34,511 bases of DNA from Verrucomicrobiota bacterium. Lineage in GTDB: Bacteria > Verrucomicrobiota > Verrucomicrobiia > Limisphaerales > UBA1100. The notes beneath the pieces were generated by a model that did not search any database, was not told the origin of the DNA, and saw only the letters and a program-made list of their open reading frames with translations. The DNA lies in NCBI GenBank assembly GCA_028343615.1, contig JAOLZA010000028.1, positions 1 through 34,511 on the forward strand, written 5' to 3'. Of the stretch, positions 8,616 through 17,399 are shown in pieces (position 1 is the first letter of the stretch; every line of letters begins with the position of its first letter). A program made the position numbers and the translations under genes.

Positions 8616-10054
8616 TCCTTGTTGGGTTCAGGTCGGGTAAATTCACCTCCGAGGGCGAGGTAAAGGTCAATGCGATTTTGCAGGCGTAAATTCTGTAACT
8701 CCAGTAAAGAGCGTTTAGCATCAAATATTCGCCGTTGCGATTCCAGTACTGTGACAATATCTGCAAGCCCAGCCTGATAATCCTCTAGAGCGAGTGCTTG
8801 TGCTCCACCGGCCTCGGTCACCGCGGCGCGCAGGGCGGTTTCTTGTCTCACCAAAAACTGCTCCGCAGCCAACGTTGTTTCCACCTCGGCAAAAGCCTGT
8901 AGCGTCGTTTGCACATACAGATAGCGGGCTTCTTCGCGTTGGGCTTCGGCGCGTTCGATTTGTGATTTGATTTTACCGCCATCCAAAATAGGCCGCGTGA
9001 GGTTGGCCGCGAGGCTCCAGATATTGTTATTGATATCCAGCACATCCTTCAGTTCATCGCTTGACGTGCCTGCACTGGAGGTCAACTTGATTTGCGGCAG
9101 ACGATCTTTACGCGCGGCATTCACGCGTCGATGGTTGGCGAGATATTTGTCCTGCGCCGCCAATACATCCGGTCGGCGTTCCATTAATTGCGCGGGCAAC
9201 CCCGCCGGCACTGCTGCTGTCAGGGTGGGTAGAACGCTTGTTAACGCTACTTCGCCTTTCGGATATCGTCCCAGCAAAATTTCCAGAGAACGCCGTGCCC
9301 CATCGCGAAGGCGCAGGCGCAGGTGAACCGCGTTCTCCGCATTACGCACGCTGGTCCGCATCAGTTGTACATCCAGCGCTTTTGTCAATCCGCGCTGCAA
9401 GCCTTCCTCCATTACCGCAAGGTTATTGGTGTAACTCTGCAATGTCTGACCCGCTAATTGTGATTGCAGTTCTGCCTCGGCAAGGTTGAACCAGCCTTTA
9501 GCCGTGTTGGCAGCGAGACTCAGGCGCGCAGCGTGCAAATTGGCTGCTGCCTCGCCGGCATCCAGGCGTGCCGCTGCCCGTGTGTCCGCAAGTCTTCCCC
9601 ACACATCCCATTCCCACGCCAGATTCAGTTGTGGCGAATAGCGGTACGAGCGGCTGGAGGAAATACGAAAGCCGCTGGAGGAACTACGCTTGGTGCGCGA
9701 AGCCGCTGCCTCGGCGGTGAGGGAGGGCCGCAAATCTGCACCAGCAATGCGCAGATTGGCTTGGGCTGTTTGCAGGCGCGCGGCAGTCACTCGAAGGTCG
9801 GGGTTATTTGTCATCGCCTCCCGCACTAGCGCGTTCAGCGTGGCGTCGTTAAAATCCGAAAGCCAGCCAGCCCCCGCCGGGATGTTGGTGGAACTTTCGC
9901 CCCCACTAAAAGTCGAAGGGACCGCCAAGCCCGCCCAAGCCTCCGGCGCATCGGGGGTAGAGGAAACGCATGCAGTTCCTCCTCCGAATATCACTGCGCT
10001 CAGCGCCAGATAATTGACTAGAAATCGGTTCAAAAAATCCCCCCCCGTGCCCAT
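8612..10054 (-). CDS. TolC-family outer-membrane efflux lipoprotein (NodT type)
   Basis: 480 residues containing paired outer-membrane efflux protein repeats (coiled, Ala/Leu/Gln-rich; for example LVREAMTNNPDLRVTAARLQ and the later RRPDVLAAQDKYLANHRRV). These are hallmarks of the NodT group of TolC-like channels. The N-terminus is a lipoprotein-like signal ending GGGTAC, so the channel is probably lipid-anchored. The start is ambiguous. The ATG at 10054 reads through a run of eight G. A TTG at 10033 (MNRFLVNYLALSAVIF...) sits 5-6 nt after that G-run, which could serve as Shine-Dalgarno, and gives a cleaner signal peptide. First gene of the efflux operon, overlapping the adaptor by 4 bp. Confidence 0.92.
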   Translation of the reverse strand: MGTGGDFLNRFLVNYLALSAVIFGGGTACVSSTPDAPEAWAGLAVPSTFSGGESSTNIPAGAGWLSDFNDATLNALVREAMTNNPDLRVTAARLQTAQANLRIAGADLRPSLTAEAAASRTKRSSSSGFRISSSRSYRYSPQLNLAWEWDVWGRLADTRAAARLDAGEAAANLHAARLSLAANTAKGWFNLAEAELQSQLAGQTLQSYTNNLAVMEEGLQRGLTKALDVQLMRTSVRNAENAVHLRLRLRDGARRSLEILLGRYPKGEVALTSVLPTLTAAVPAGLPAQLMERRPDVLAAQDKYLANHRRVNAARKDRLPQIKLTSSAGTSSDELKDVLDINNNIWSLAANLTRPILDGGKIKSQIERAEAQREEARYLYVQTTLQAFAEVETTLAAEQFLVRQETALRAAVTEAGGAQALALEDYQAGLADIVTVLESQRRIFDAKRSLLELQNLRLQNRIDLYLALGGEFTRPEPNKE

Positions 10055-10119
10055 GCACGTGAGCCCGGGATTGTACGTAAAAACCGCCTGAAAGCGAGAA
10101 AAAGTGAAAGCAAATAGTC

Positions 10120-10168
10120 TCCGGTTTTCTCCAAAAGGGTACTATAATTTTTTTTGTTTATTGTAGTA
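10120..10168 (+). promoter_or_regulatory. Candidate promoter with inverted repeat upstream of 10239 gene
   Basis: A perfect TATAAT hexamer lies at 10143-10148 in the 184-bp divergent gap, but no good -35 hexamer is present at 16-18 bases. An imperfect inverted repeat, TACTATAA (10140-10147) and TTGTAGTA (10161-10168), surrounds it with a T-rich centre. It could be an operator overlapping the -10 box. Position and orientation fit transcription of the plus-strand gene at 10239. This is a sequence match only. Confidence 0.3.
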
Positions 10169-10238
10169 GACGGGGTTTTTATGAGCGCTTATTCTTCCTT
10201 CAACAAACGCATCATTTCTAACTCATATGAAAGGACAC

Positions 10239-12161
10239 ATGATCAAAAACAGTCTCATCGTCACCGCCGTTGTATTATCACTCCTCATCGCACCCGGTTG
10301 CGGGGAGAAAACCACCCCGCCCACAGAAGAATCTACGGGTGAACCTGTTGGCAGCGGCGCAGCTAGCGGTGGGGCCACACCTCAAGGGCCTCATGTGCGA
10401 GAGGACACTCCCGCGGCTAAACCTTCACCGCAGAAGACGAGCATGGCCGAGGTGGCCAAGCATCTGGATTTTGGTGGCAGCTCGTTTTCATATAAAAGCA
10501 ACGACGGCATGGGCTCCGCTTTGGAAGGATTGTTTTCGATAATCGAAACCATGATCCAGGCAGAGGGTGATCCGCAAGCGATGGCGGCACTGAAGGTGGC
10601 TCGCAATGTTTATGAGCAATCTGGATTCAAAGCCATCAGCGGCACAGGATCGAGTAGTTTTGTGATGGAAAATGGCATCACACGCAACGCGCGGATGGCG
10701 CATTATTGGCCGGGCAAGGACAAGGGGTTCATGTGGGAATTGATCGGTGGCCCGGAACACGAGTTGGACGGGCTGAAATTGATGCCCACCAACACCACGC
10801 TGGCCATGCACGGCGACCTTGATCTCACTGCCGGTTGGAAGTGGATCAAGGCGTTTATGGCGGAACAGGATCCCGCGATGGCGCGTGAGTTCAACACCAT
10901 GCTCACGCAGATGGCGAATGAAAATATTCCCGTGGATGAACTGCTGGAATCGTTGGCCGGCGAAGTGGGAATATCTGTGGTGCTGCATCCCACGAAGACG
11001 GTGAAGGTTCCTGTCGGCGGTGGCTGGAAGCTCGATGAACAGGGCAACGAGCGTTTTGTGCCGGAAACAATTACGTTACCAGAGCCCGGCTTCGTGCTGG
11101 CGGTGAAGGTGAAGGATACCCTTCTCCTAGAAATGCTTGGTGGCATGCTGCAATCGCAGGGTGCAGAAGCCACGGATGTGAACGGCGTGAAGATGCTGAC
11201 TCTCATCCCTCCCCCGGGTGAGGAGATTCCTTTTCCATTGAGCCCCACGATGATGAAATCCGGAGATTACCTTATCCTAGCGAGCACACAGAACTTGGCG
11301 AAAGAGGTGTTGGATATTCAGGTGGGTAAATCGAAGGGATTGGCCGGCTCGGCGGATTTCTTAAAAATAACGGCTGGAATGGACCTGAAAGGCAACCATT
11401 TATTTTACCTCAGCCCGCTTCTAAAATCGATGGGCCTGAAACTAGTGGAGGAAGCTCTGGCGAAGGAACGGGAATTCAAGGATCCGAATAAGCGTGGCGC
11501 GATGATGAAGTTTATCAACCTCTTTGCCGGTTATTTATCGCATCAGCTGATTCTTGTTAAACGCATGCCCAACGGCTTATTGGTGGACAACCGTGCTGCC
11601 GGCGAAGGATTGATGGCCGGCGGCGGTGGCGGCACCGGAACCGTGGCCACCGTGGGTGTGCTGGCCAGTATGCTGCTCCCCGCGCTGGCTAAGGCCAAAG
11701 CCAAGGCCAATGCCATAAAAAGCGTGAACAATGCCAGTACACTGGGCAAAGGTCTGCATGGCTACGCGAGTGAAAACGGCGGACGTCTGCCACCCGCTAA
11801 CCAGTGGTGCGATGTCGTCCTGCGTGAGGTTTTCACGGAGAAAGTGTTTGTGTCGCCACAAGATCAACCAACGGGTGATCCTCGGATGGAAGCAGGGCAG
11901 AAATTCAGTTCCTACGCACTGAACGCCGCAGTGGCGGGTAAGAACTTAAACGAATTGGCGCATGACACCGTGCTCGTTTTCGAATGCCCGCTGGGCTGGA
12001 ATGGCTTAGGCGGCTTGGCGGACATCCAACGCGCCCGCACTGGACCGGGCCTCTATCGCCAACTGTCGACCATTGCCGTAACAATGGCCGACGGTTCAAG
12101 CCGCCAAGTGACCTTTTGGGAGTTGGATGGCCTCAACTGGACCGGCCAACGGCGTCGCTAA
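10239..12161 (+). CDS. Lipoprotein with internal pseudopilin-like C-terminal domain (paralogue A)
   Basis: 640 residues from the ATG at 10239, chosen because AAAGGA lies 3-4 nt upstream; another in-frame ATG at 10227 lacks this. A hydrophobic signal ends IAPGC (C21), suggesting lipid anchoring, followed by a Pro/Thr/Gly-rich linker. Residues of about 75-450 form a large domain shared with the next gene (HLDFGGSSF..., LDGLKLMPTNTTLAMHGDLDL) whose function I do not recognise. From about residue 460 there is a hydrophobic stretch, LLPALAKAKAKANAIKSVNN, then GYASENGGRLP and a terminal VTMADGSSRQV. This is how PVC-phylum pseudopilins look after their N-terminal helix, but here it is internal and lacks a prepilin cleavage leader. 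A role in envelope assembly is only a guess. Confidence 0.8.
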   Translation: MIKNSLIVTAVVLSLLIAPGCGEKTTPPTEESTGEPVGSGAASGGATPQGPHVREDTPAAKPSPQKTSMAEVAKHLDFGGSSFSYKSNDGMGSALEGLFSIIETMIQAEGDPQAMAALKVARNVYEQSGFKAISGTGSSSFVMENGITRNARMAHYWPGKDKGFMWELIGGPEHELDGLKLMPTNTTLAMHGDLDLTAGWKWIKAFMAEQDPAMAREFNTMLTQMANENIPVDELLESLAGEVGISVVLHPTKTVKVPVGGGWKLDEQGNERFVPETITLPEPGFVLAVKVKDTLLLEMLGGMLQSQGAEATDVNGVKMLTLIPPPGEEIPFPLSPTMMKSGDYLILASTQNLAKEVLDIQVGKSKGLAGSADFLKITAGMDLKGNHLFYLSPLLKSMGLKLVEEALAKEREFKDPNKRGAMMKFINLFAGYLSHQLILVKRMPNGLLVDNRAAGEGLMAGGGGGTGTVATVGVLASMLLPALAKAKAKANAIKSVNNASTLGKGLHGYASENGGRLPPANQWCDVVLREVFTEKVFVSPQDQPTGDPRMEAGQKFSSYALNAAVAGKNLNELAHDTVLVFECPLGWNGLGGLADIQRARTGPGLYRQLSTIAVTMADGSSRQVTFWELDGLNWTGQRRR

Positions 12162-12174
12162 AGTAAAACTTCAT

Positions 12175-12211
12175 TGCCAGCGGGAAACTTTTTCTCGCTG
12201 GCATTTTTTTT
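12175..12211 (+). terminator. Rho-independent terminator
   Basis: Inverted repeat TGCCAGCG ... CGCTGGCA, extended by a G-T wobble and GAAA/TTTC pairing around a 3-nt loop. It gives a stem of about 13 bp followed at once by eight T. It lies 13 bases after the stop of the upstream gene and separates the two paralogues into different transcripts. Confidence 0.9.
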
Positions 12212-12241
12212 GTCGGCCTGTCAGGGTGATCGCCTCCACCC

Positions 12242-14515
12242 ATGGACATTTACATCAAGCGTGATGACGGGCAGTTCGGGCCATTTTCTCCCGAACAAAT
12301 CGAGGAATGCCTTGAGAGCGGGGCGTTGATCGAGACGGACATCGCATGGCACGCGGCCTTGCCGGATTGGGTGCCGGTGACGGAAGTGCTGGGCACGCTT
12401 GAATCTGCCCCCGCACAGGCACCGGCGGAGCCTGTGCCTGCCAAGGTCGCAAAAAACAGCGGCAGTAAAAAATTACTCATCGCGGGCGTCGCAGCCGTGG
12501 TGGTGCTGGGCGCTGCGGCGGCGCTGTTGGTTCCCAAGTTTATCAATGATGAAGGGAGCGAGGATAGCCCGTTGCCAAAGTCAAAAGTGGCGGTCAACTT
12601 AAAGACCAACACTCCTCCCAATGACATTCCAGACAAAATCGGCAATGCGGATATAAGCACTAACGCACTCTCCGTGCCGCTCGCGCCGAACGGGCCTTCA
12701 AGTACTTCATTCGATGCCGTAACGCAGCACCTCGATACGGGCGGCAGTTTTTATTTTTACCTCAGCACCGATGAAGCGCAGGGATGGGTGCGGTCGGGCT
12801 TTGATGAGGGCGGGAAATTGCTGGAGCAGTTCGGACCCATGCTTGGTGAGGAAGGCGAGGGACAGGCGGCGATGGGATTCGCAACCGCCAAGGCATTGTA
12901 CGCGGGCATCGGCTTGGACGCGATCGATGGCATTGGCGCGAGCACTCGCAGTCTCGAAGGCGGTCTCAAGCGTAACGTGGCGATTCTCCATCGTGATTCA
13001 ACGAAGGGCAATGGCATTTTATGGAAAGCCTTCGGCACCGCGTCGCATGATTTGCTCGGGCTGAATTTGATGCCCGCTGATACTGTGTATGCTTACCACG
13101 GAGACCTCGATGTGGCGGCCATCCTTGCTTGGGTCAAAACCATGGCCGCGGCCAATCTGCCGCCTGAGGCTTCGGAGCCGTTCACCGAAATGCTTACCCA
13201 ACCAAAATCGCAACAAGCCCTCGCCGCATTCGGTGGCGAAGCGGGGATTTATGTGACGCTGGATTCCAAAAAACTGCATAAGCTCCCAATAGCTGGAGTG
13301 GAATCAGCATTCTCCGGCAATGGGAAAGCATTGCCAACTAGTCCGCAAGCCGTGCCTGGCGGAGGGAATGCAGTGCCCGGCGGTTTGCCCCCGATCCCCG
13401 GCACACTCGGCAGTTTGCCTCCCATCCCCGGTACGCAAGGTGAAGGCGCGGCCACACTCGTTGGGGCAGGGGGTGGATTGGAAATTCCCGAACCTGGTTT
13501 GGTCCTCACTATTAAAGTTAACAATGGCGATTTGCTCACGATGCTGCAGGAGGATGCGGAGTCGATGGATATGCCTTTGGCGGAGGTGGATCTCAGCGGG
13601 GTGAAGGCGTATCAATTTCCACAGGCCATACCGATTTCGCCTTTGCTGGAGATGGTCGTCCAACCGGTGGTGTTTCAGTCCGGTGGCTATTTAGTTTTGA
13701 CCAGCAGCCTTGCGCTGGCGGCGAACGTACTCGCCACCCAGGCCGATCCGGATACTGGCCTGCGCGGCACGGCGGAGTTTAAAAAGCTTACCAAGGGCAT
13801 GGAGTTGAAAGGCAATCAATTCACCTTCATGAGCGGTCGCGTGGCGGGCACGTCCGGCAACATTTTGAAACAGGGCATGGCAGCCGAGGCGGCGATGCTG
13901 CCCGAGCCAGTGCAGAATCTGGCGGTGCGCCTGATGACACTCAGCATGAAGGGACAAGTTTCAGTGCTTCAAGTAATGCCCGAAGGGTTTCTCGTGCATT
14001 CGCACACCGAAGGCATAGGGTATGATTCCGCAATGTTGGCGGTGGTTGGGGTGGTGCCCGTGGCAGTGATCGGCACGGCTGCGGTGGTGTTGCCGGCAGC
14101 CCAAGGAGCCCGGCAAAAGGCGAGGGAGGCTCAAAGCGCAAACAACCTTAAACAACTCGCCGTTGCCATTCATATGTTTCATGAAGAAAATGAGATCCTA
14201 CCTGATGCCTCCAAGTGGGGTGACGCGCTGTTGCCGTATGTGGACAATGAAAGGCAGGTGTTCATTTCCTCCTCCGATCCCGATGCCGAAGGCAGTTCCT
14301 ATGCCTACAATAAATCCCTCAGCGGCATGAAACTTGATGATTTGCAGGCTGTCGCGCGCACTGTGGTGTTTTTTGAAAGCGACCTCGGCTGGAACGGCGC
14401 GGGTGGTATTGATGACGCCATTGCTTTGGGTGATGGCTTTCTGATCGGCTTCGCCGATGGCCATGTGGAACGGGTTTCTGGAGAGGACCTTGATAAATTA
14501 AACTGGACCCCATGA
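12242..14515 (+). CDS. GYF_2-domain membrane protein with internal pseudopilin-like domain (paralogue B)
   Basis: 757 residues. Residues of about 2-50 match the GYF_2 domain (YIKRDDGQFGPFSPEQIEE ... ALPDWVPVTEVLG), a small module common at N-termini of PVC membrane proteins. One membrane helix follows (about 77-99). The rest parallels the preceding gene: QHLDTGGSFYFY, LLGLNLMPADTVYAYHGDLDV, and a C-terminal pseudopilin-like region from about residue 596 (VLPAAQGARQKAREAQSANN, then a terminal FADGHVERVSGED similar to the H-X9-DG motif). A Pro/Gly-rich insert (PGGLPPIPGTLGSLPPIPG) interrupts the middle. The two proteins are paralogues with different anchors (lipid versus membrane helix). Function unknown. 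No clear ribosome-binding site. It overlaps the next sulfatase gene by 4 bp. Confidence 0.8.
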   Translation: MDIYIKRDDGQFGPFSPEQIEECLESGALIETDIAWHAALPDWVPVTEVLGTLESAPAQAPAEPVPAKVAKNSGSKKLLIAGVAAVVVLGAAAALLVPKFINDEGSEDSPLPKSKVAVNLKTNTPPNDIPDKIGNADISTNALSVPLAPNGPSSTSFDAVTQHLDTGGSFYFYLSTDEAQGWVRSGFDEGGKLLEQFGPMLGEEGEGQAAMGFATAKALYAGIGLDAIDGIGASTRSLEGGLKRNVAILHRDSTKGNGILWKAFGTASHDLLGLNLMPADTVYAYHGDLDVAAILAWVKTMAAANLPPEASEPFTEMLTQPKSQQALAAFGGEAGIYVTLDSKKLHKLPIAGVESAFSGNGKALPTSPQAVPGGGNAVPGGLPPIPGTLGSLPPIPGTQGEGAATLVGAGGGLEIPEPGLVLTIKVNNGDLLTMLQEDAESMDMPLAEVDLSGVKAYQFPQAIPISPLLEMVVQPVVFQSGGYLVLTSSLALAANVLATQADPDTGLRGTAEFKKLTKGMELKGNQFTFMSGRVAGTSGNILKQGMAAEAAMLPEPVQNLAVRLMTLSMKGQVSVLQVMPEGFLVHSHTEGIGYDSAMLAVVGVVPVAVIGTAAVVLPAAQGARQKAREAQSANNLKQLAVAIHMFHEENEILPDASKWGDALLPYVDNERQVFISSSDPDAEGSSYAYNKSLSGMKLDDLQAVARTVVFFESDLGWNGAGGIDDAIALGDGFLIGFADGHVERVSGEDLDKLNWTP

Positions 14516-15927
14516 TTCGAAGGATACTGTTTATTTTCATCTGTGTCGCACCATTGCTGGTAGCGGCGGAAAAACCGAACATCATCCTCGTGATGTGTGA
14601 TGACCTCGGCTGGGGCGATGTGGGATTCAACGGTAACAAAATTATCCGCACACCGCACCTCGATGCGATGGCGAAAAACAGCATACGCTTCGAGCGGTTC
14701 TACGCCGCCGCGCCGGTGTGCAGTCCCACGCGCGGCAGTTGCATCACCGGTCGGCACCCTTACCGGTATGGAGTGTATTTTGCGAACACTGGCCACATGA
14801 AAACGGAAGAATTGACGCTGGCGGAGTTACTTAAAAAGCATGGCTATGCCACTGGTCATTTCGGCAAATGGCATCTGGGCACACTCACAAAAACCGAAAC
14901 GGAAGCCAATCGTGGTGGTCCGCGTGGGGTAAAGAATTTCTCCCCACCACAAGTCAATGGGTTTGACGTGTGTTTTTCCACGGAATCCAAAGTGCCCACG
15001 TGGGATCCGATGTTGCGCCCGAAAAACAACAAGAGCAAGACGTGGTGGGATCCCGCCAAGGATAACGTGCCGTACGGAACCGCGTACTGGAACGAAAAGG
15101 GCGCGCGCGTGACGGAGAATTTGCGCGGCGATGATTCGCGCGTGATTATGGACCGGGCCATTCCTTTCATTCGCGCGGCGGTCAAAAAAGAGCAACCGTT
15201 CTTTACCATCGTGTGGTTCCACGCACCGCATCTCCCTGTGGTGGCCGGGCCGGAGTACACGAAGCTCTACGCGAAACACGAAAAGTTTGCGCAGCATTAT
15301 TACGGCTGCATCACCGCGCTGGACAAACAAGTGGGTCGGTTGCGAAAAGAACTCCGGACGCTCGGGGTTGCGGACAACACGCTCGTGACTTTTTGCAGCG
15401 ACAATGGCCCCGAAGGGAACGCCAGTGCTCCCGGCAGCGCTGGGCATTTCAGCGGCCGCAAACGATCACTACTCGAAGGCGGCATCCGCGTGCCCGGCCT
15501 CGTCGAATGGCCCGCCAAAATCAACCCGGGCAAATCCGACATCCCAGCCGTCACCAGCGATTATCTGCCGACCATCCTTGAAATAATCGGTGCCGAACAA
15601 ACTGACAAGCGTCCGCTCGACGGCATTAGTTTGGTGCCGCTCTTTAAAGGAAAAATGAAAGAGCGCGGACAGCCCATTGGCTTTCAATCTGCCGGCCAAG
15701 TGGCGTTAATCAGCGATCGCTACAAAATATACGGCAGTGGCGGTCGAAAAAAAGAACAGGAACTCACGCTCCCAAAACTGAAATTGTTCGACCTCAAAAA
15801 AGACCCTTCCGAGAAAAAAGATTTGGCTGCACAGCACCCCGACATAATCAAAAAAATGGCTGCCACCCTCAAGCAATGGCGCGAGTCCTGTCGTCACAGC
15901 GACACCGGTGGTGATTACAAAAATTGA
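14512..15927 (+). CDS. Secreted S1-family sulfatase (sulfatase 1)
   Basis: 471 residues with a signal peptide (ends LLVAAE). Alkaline-phosphatase-superfamily metal motif CDDLGWGD at 29-36. The formylglycine site is C70-S-P-T-R74 and fits C-x-P-x-R, so an anaerobic- or oxygen-type maturase elsewhere in the genome must convert C70. Also present are GKWHLG, the HAPH histidine motif, CSDNGPEG (metal-binding Asp/Asn) and the KRSLLEGGIRVP lysine segment. Length fits arylsulfatase-A-like S1 enzymes. Likely role: hydrolysis of sulfate esters on polysaccharides outside the cytoplasm; subfamily and substrate cannot be assigned by eye. The ATG overlaps the stop of the GYF_2 gene (ATGA, 14512-14515), an odd translational coupling of unrelated proteins. 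Confidence 0.93.
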   Translation: MIRRILFIFICVAPLLVAAEKPNIILVMCDDLGWGDVGFNGNKIIRTPHLDAMAKNSIRFERFYAAAPVCSPTRGSCITGRHPYRYGVYFANTGHMKTEELTLAELLKKHGYATGHFGKWHLGTLTKTETEANRGGPRGVKNFSPPQVNGFDVCFSTESKVPTWDPMLRPKNNKSKTWWDPAKDNVPYGTAYWNEKGARVTENLRGDDSRVIMDRAIPFIRAAVKKEQPFFTIVWFHAPHLPVVAGPEYTKLYAKHEKFAQHYYGCITALDKQVGRLRKELRTLGVADNTLVTFCSDNGPEGNASAPGSAGHFSGRKRSLLEGGIRVPGLVEWPAKINPGKSDIPAVTSDYLPTILEIIGAEQTDKRPLDGISLVPLFKGKMKERGQPIGFQSAGQVALISDRYKIYGSGGRKKEQELTLPKLKLFDLKKDPSEKKDLAAQHPDIIKKMAATLKQWRESCRHSDTGGDYKN

Positions 15928-15945
15928 ATGGAGGGTTGTTGAAAT

Positions 15946-17124
15946 TCAAACTGTTTCCCCCGCCGCATGGCCGCTGGCCCAGGCCCATTGGAAATTATAG
16001 CCGCCGAGCCAGCCGGTCACGTCCACTACTTCGCCAATGAAATACAACCCCGGCACCGCACGGCATTCCATCGTTTTCGATGACAACGCATCCGTGTCTA
16101 CACCGCCCACGGTGACTTCCGCCTTAGCGTAGCCCTCCGTTTTTGAGGCCAACAATTTCCATGCGCACAGATGTTGTACCAAACGGTCGCGGTCAGCTTG
16201 CTTCATTTGAGCCATCGGTTTGTAAGGCGAAAACTTTTTGGCAAACGCGAATGCAAATCGTTTAGGAAACCACTGTTCCAGCCAGCGGTCGGGGGTTTCA
16301 CGAAAATGCCGTGAGGCTTCCAGTAATTGTTCTGGTTTTGCATCCGGCAATAAATTTAGTGTGAAGAATTCTCCATTCGCGCAGTAATTCGATATTTGCA
16401 AAATCGCGGGCCCGCTAAGGCCACGATGGGTAAAGAGCAGGTTTTCCCGAAATGACTGCGCGCCCGCGCTGGCAATGCAATCGATTGAAATGCCGGCGAG
16501 TTTGATGAACGGCCACGGTGCGTCATCATCGAGTCGGGGAATGATGGGCACCAAACCGGGGCGCGGATCGATGATCGGCACTTCAAATTGTTCCGCGATG
16601 CGATAACCAAAATCTGTTGCGCCGAGCGCTGGAAACGAAAGTGCACCGGTGGCGATCACCAACGATTCGCATTCAAAATCGCCCCGCGAAGTTTGCAGGC
16701 GGAAACCATTTCCGGACTCGAGCGAATCCACATCGCAATCAGACAAAATGTCTACGTCTGCGTCGTGACATTCGTCTTCGAGCAACCCCACAATTTGACG
16801 TGAGGAAAGCCTGCAGAAAAGTTGACCTAAAGTTTTCTCGTAAAATTCAATGCCGTGGTTGCGCACTAGCTCAATAAATTCACCCGCCGGATAACGGGTC
16901 AGCGCAGAGCGACAGAAATGCGGGTTATTGGAAACATAATGTTCCGGTCCCGCATCACGGTTGGTGAAGTTGCAACGTCCCCCACCGGATATTAGAATTT
17001 TTTTACCAATCCGTTCGTTATGCTCCAACACCGCCACGGTGCGCCCGCGCTGGCCGGCGGTCATTGCGCATAGTAACCCCGCGCCACCCGCGCCAATGAT
17101 AATGACATCGTATCGTTGACTCAT
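15946..17124 (-). CDS. HI0933-family FAD-dependent flavoprotein (BaiN/YhiN-like)
   Basis: 392 residues, the normal length for the HI0933/YhiN group of NAD(P)/FAD oxidoreductases. The N-terminus has the dinucleotide-binding motif IIIGAGGAGLLCA (8-20). The family signature IGKKILISGGGRCNFTN follows at about 39-55. A C-terminal FAD motif (TGWLGGYNFQWAWASG) closes the protein. It is a cytoplasmic oxidoreductase; known relatives include a bile-acid-intermediate reductase, but most members have unknown substrates. It is convergent with sulfatase 1, leaving only 18 bp between stop codons, and is divergent from sulfatase 2. Nothing nearby points to its substrate. Confidence 0.92.
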   Translation of the reverse strand: MSQRYDVIIIGAGGAGLLCAMTAGQRGRTVAVLEHNERIGKKILISGGGRCNFTNRDAGPEHYVSNNPHFCRSALTRYPAGEFIELVRNHGIEFYEKTLGQLFCRLSSRQIVGLLEDECHDADVDILSDCDVDSLESGNGFRLQTSRGDFECESLVIATGALSFPALGATDFGYRIAEQFEVPIIDPRPGLVPIIPRLDDDAPWPFIKLAGISIDCIASAGAQSFRENLLFTHRGLSGPAILQISNYCANGEFFTLNLLPDAKPEQLLEASRHFRETPDRWLEQWFPKRFAFAFAKKFSPYKPMAQMKQADRDRLVQHLCAWKLLASKTEGYAKAEVTVGGVDTDALSSKTMECRAVPGLYFIGEVVDVTGWLGGYNFQWAWASGHAAGETV

Positions 17125-17142
17125 TTCAAATCAGTGGGGAGT

Positions 17143-17301
17143 TCAGGAAAATGCAATCACGCGGCCGAGTACATTAAGGGGGAGAAAGCTCGTGCCGCCC
17201 ATCCACAACGCGGGTACGCCTTCATAGCTGTCGATCCACTCTCCCTTAACGTGGTCGAGGTAGGCATTAAAGGAACCGGTATTGCTGCAGGAATCAGTCA
17301 C
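17143..17301 (-). CDS. Possible small protein, 52 codons, GTG start
   Basis: In the 275-bp gap between the flavoprotein and sulfatase 2, the minus strand has a GTG-initiated frame of 52 codons beginning VTDSCSNTGSFNAYLDHVK and ending LPLNVLGRVIAFS. AAAAGG lies about 10 nt before the GTG, and the stop is 18 bp before the flavoprotein ATG, so it would lead that transcript. Its composition is protein-like (Trp, Tyr, Asp/Glu balanced) and codons resemble neighbouring genes. I recognise no family. It may instead be the C-terminal remnant of a longer lost gene or a chance frame. Confidence 0.35.
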   Translation of the reverse strand: MTDSCSNTGSFNAYLDHVKGEWIDSYEGVPALWMGGTSFLPLNVLGRVIAFS

Positions 17302-17399
17302 GCGCCGCCACCTTTTCGGCGCACGAAGGAAGCGTCAAGCGCGGATGGTTAATTTTTTCTTTTGACCAGGGATCGAACAAACTAATCTTCGGGCCGTTC

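Noticed and set aside
10181..10342. Small plus-strand ORF starting MSAYSSFNKR before the lipoprotein gene
   Set aside because: It overlaps the signal-peptide region of the lipoprotein in another frame and becomes His/Arg-rich there, a shadow of the real gene.
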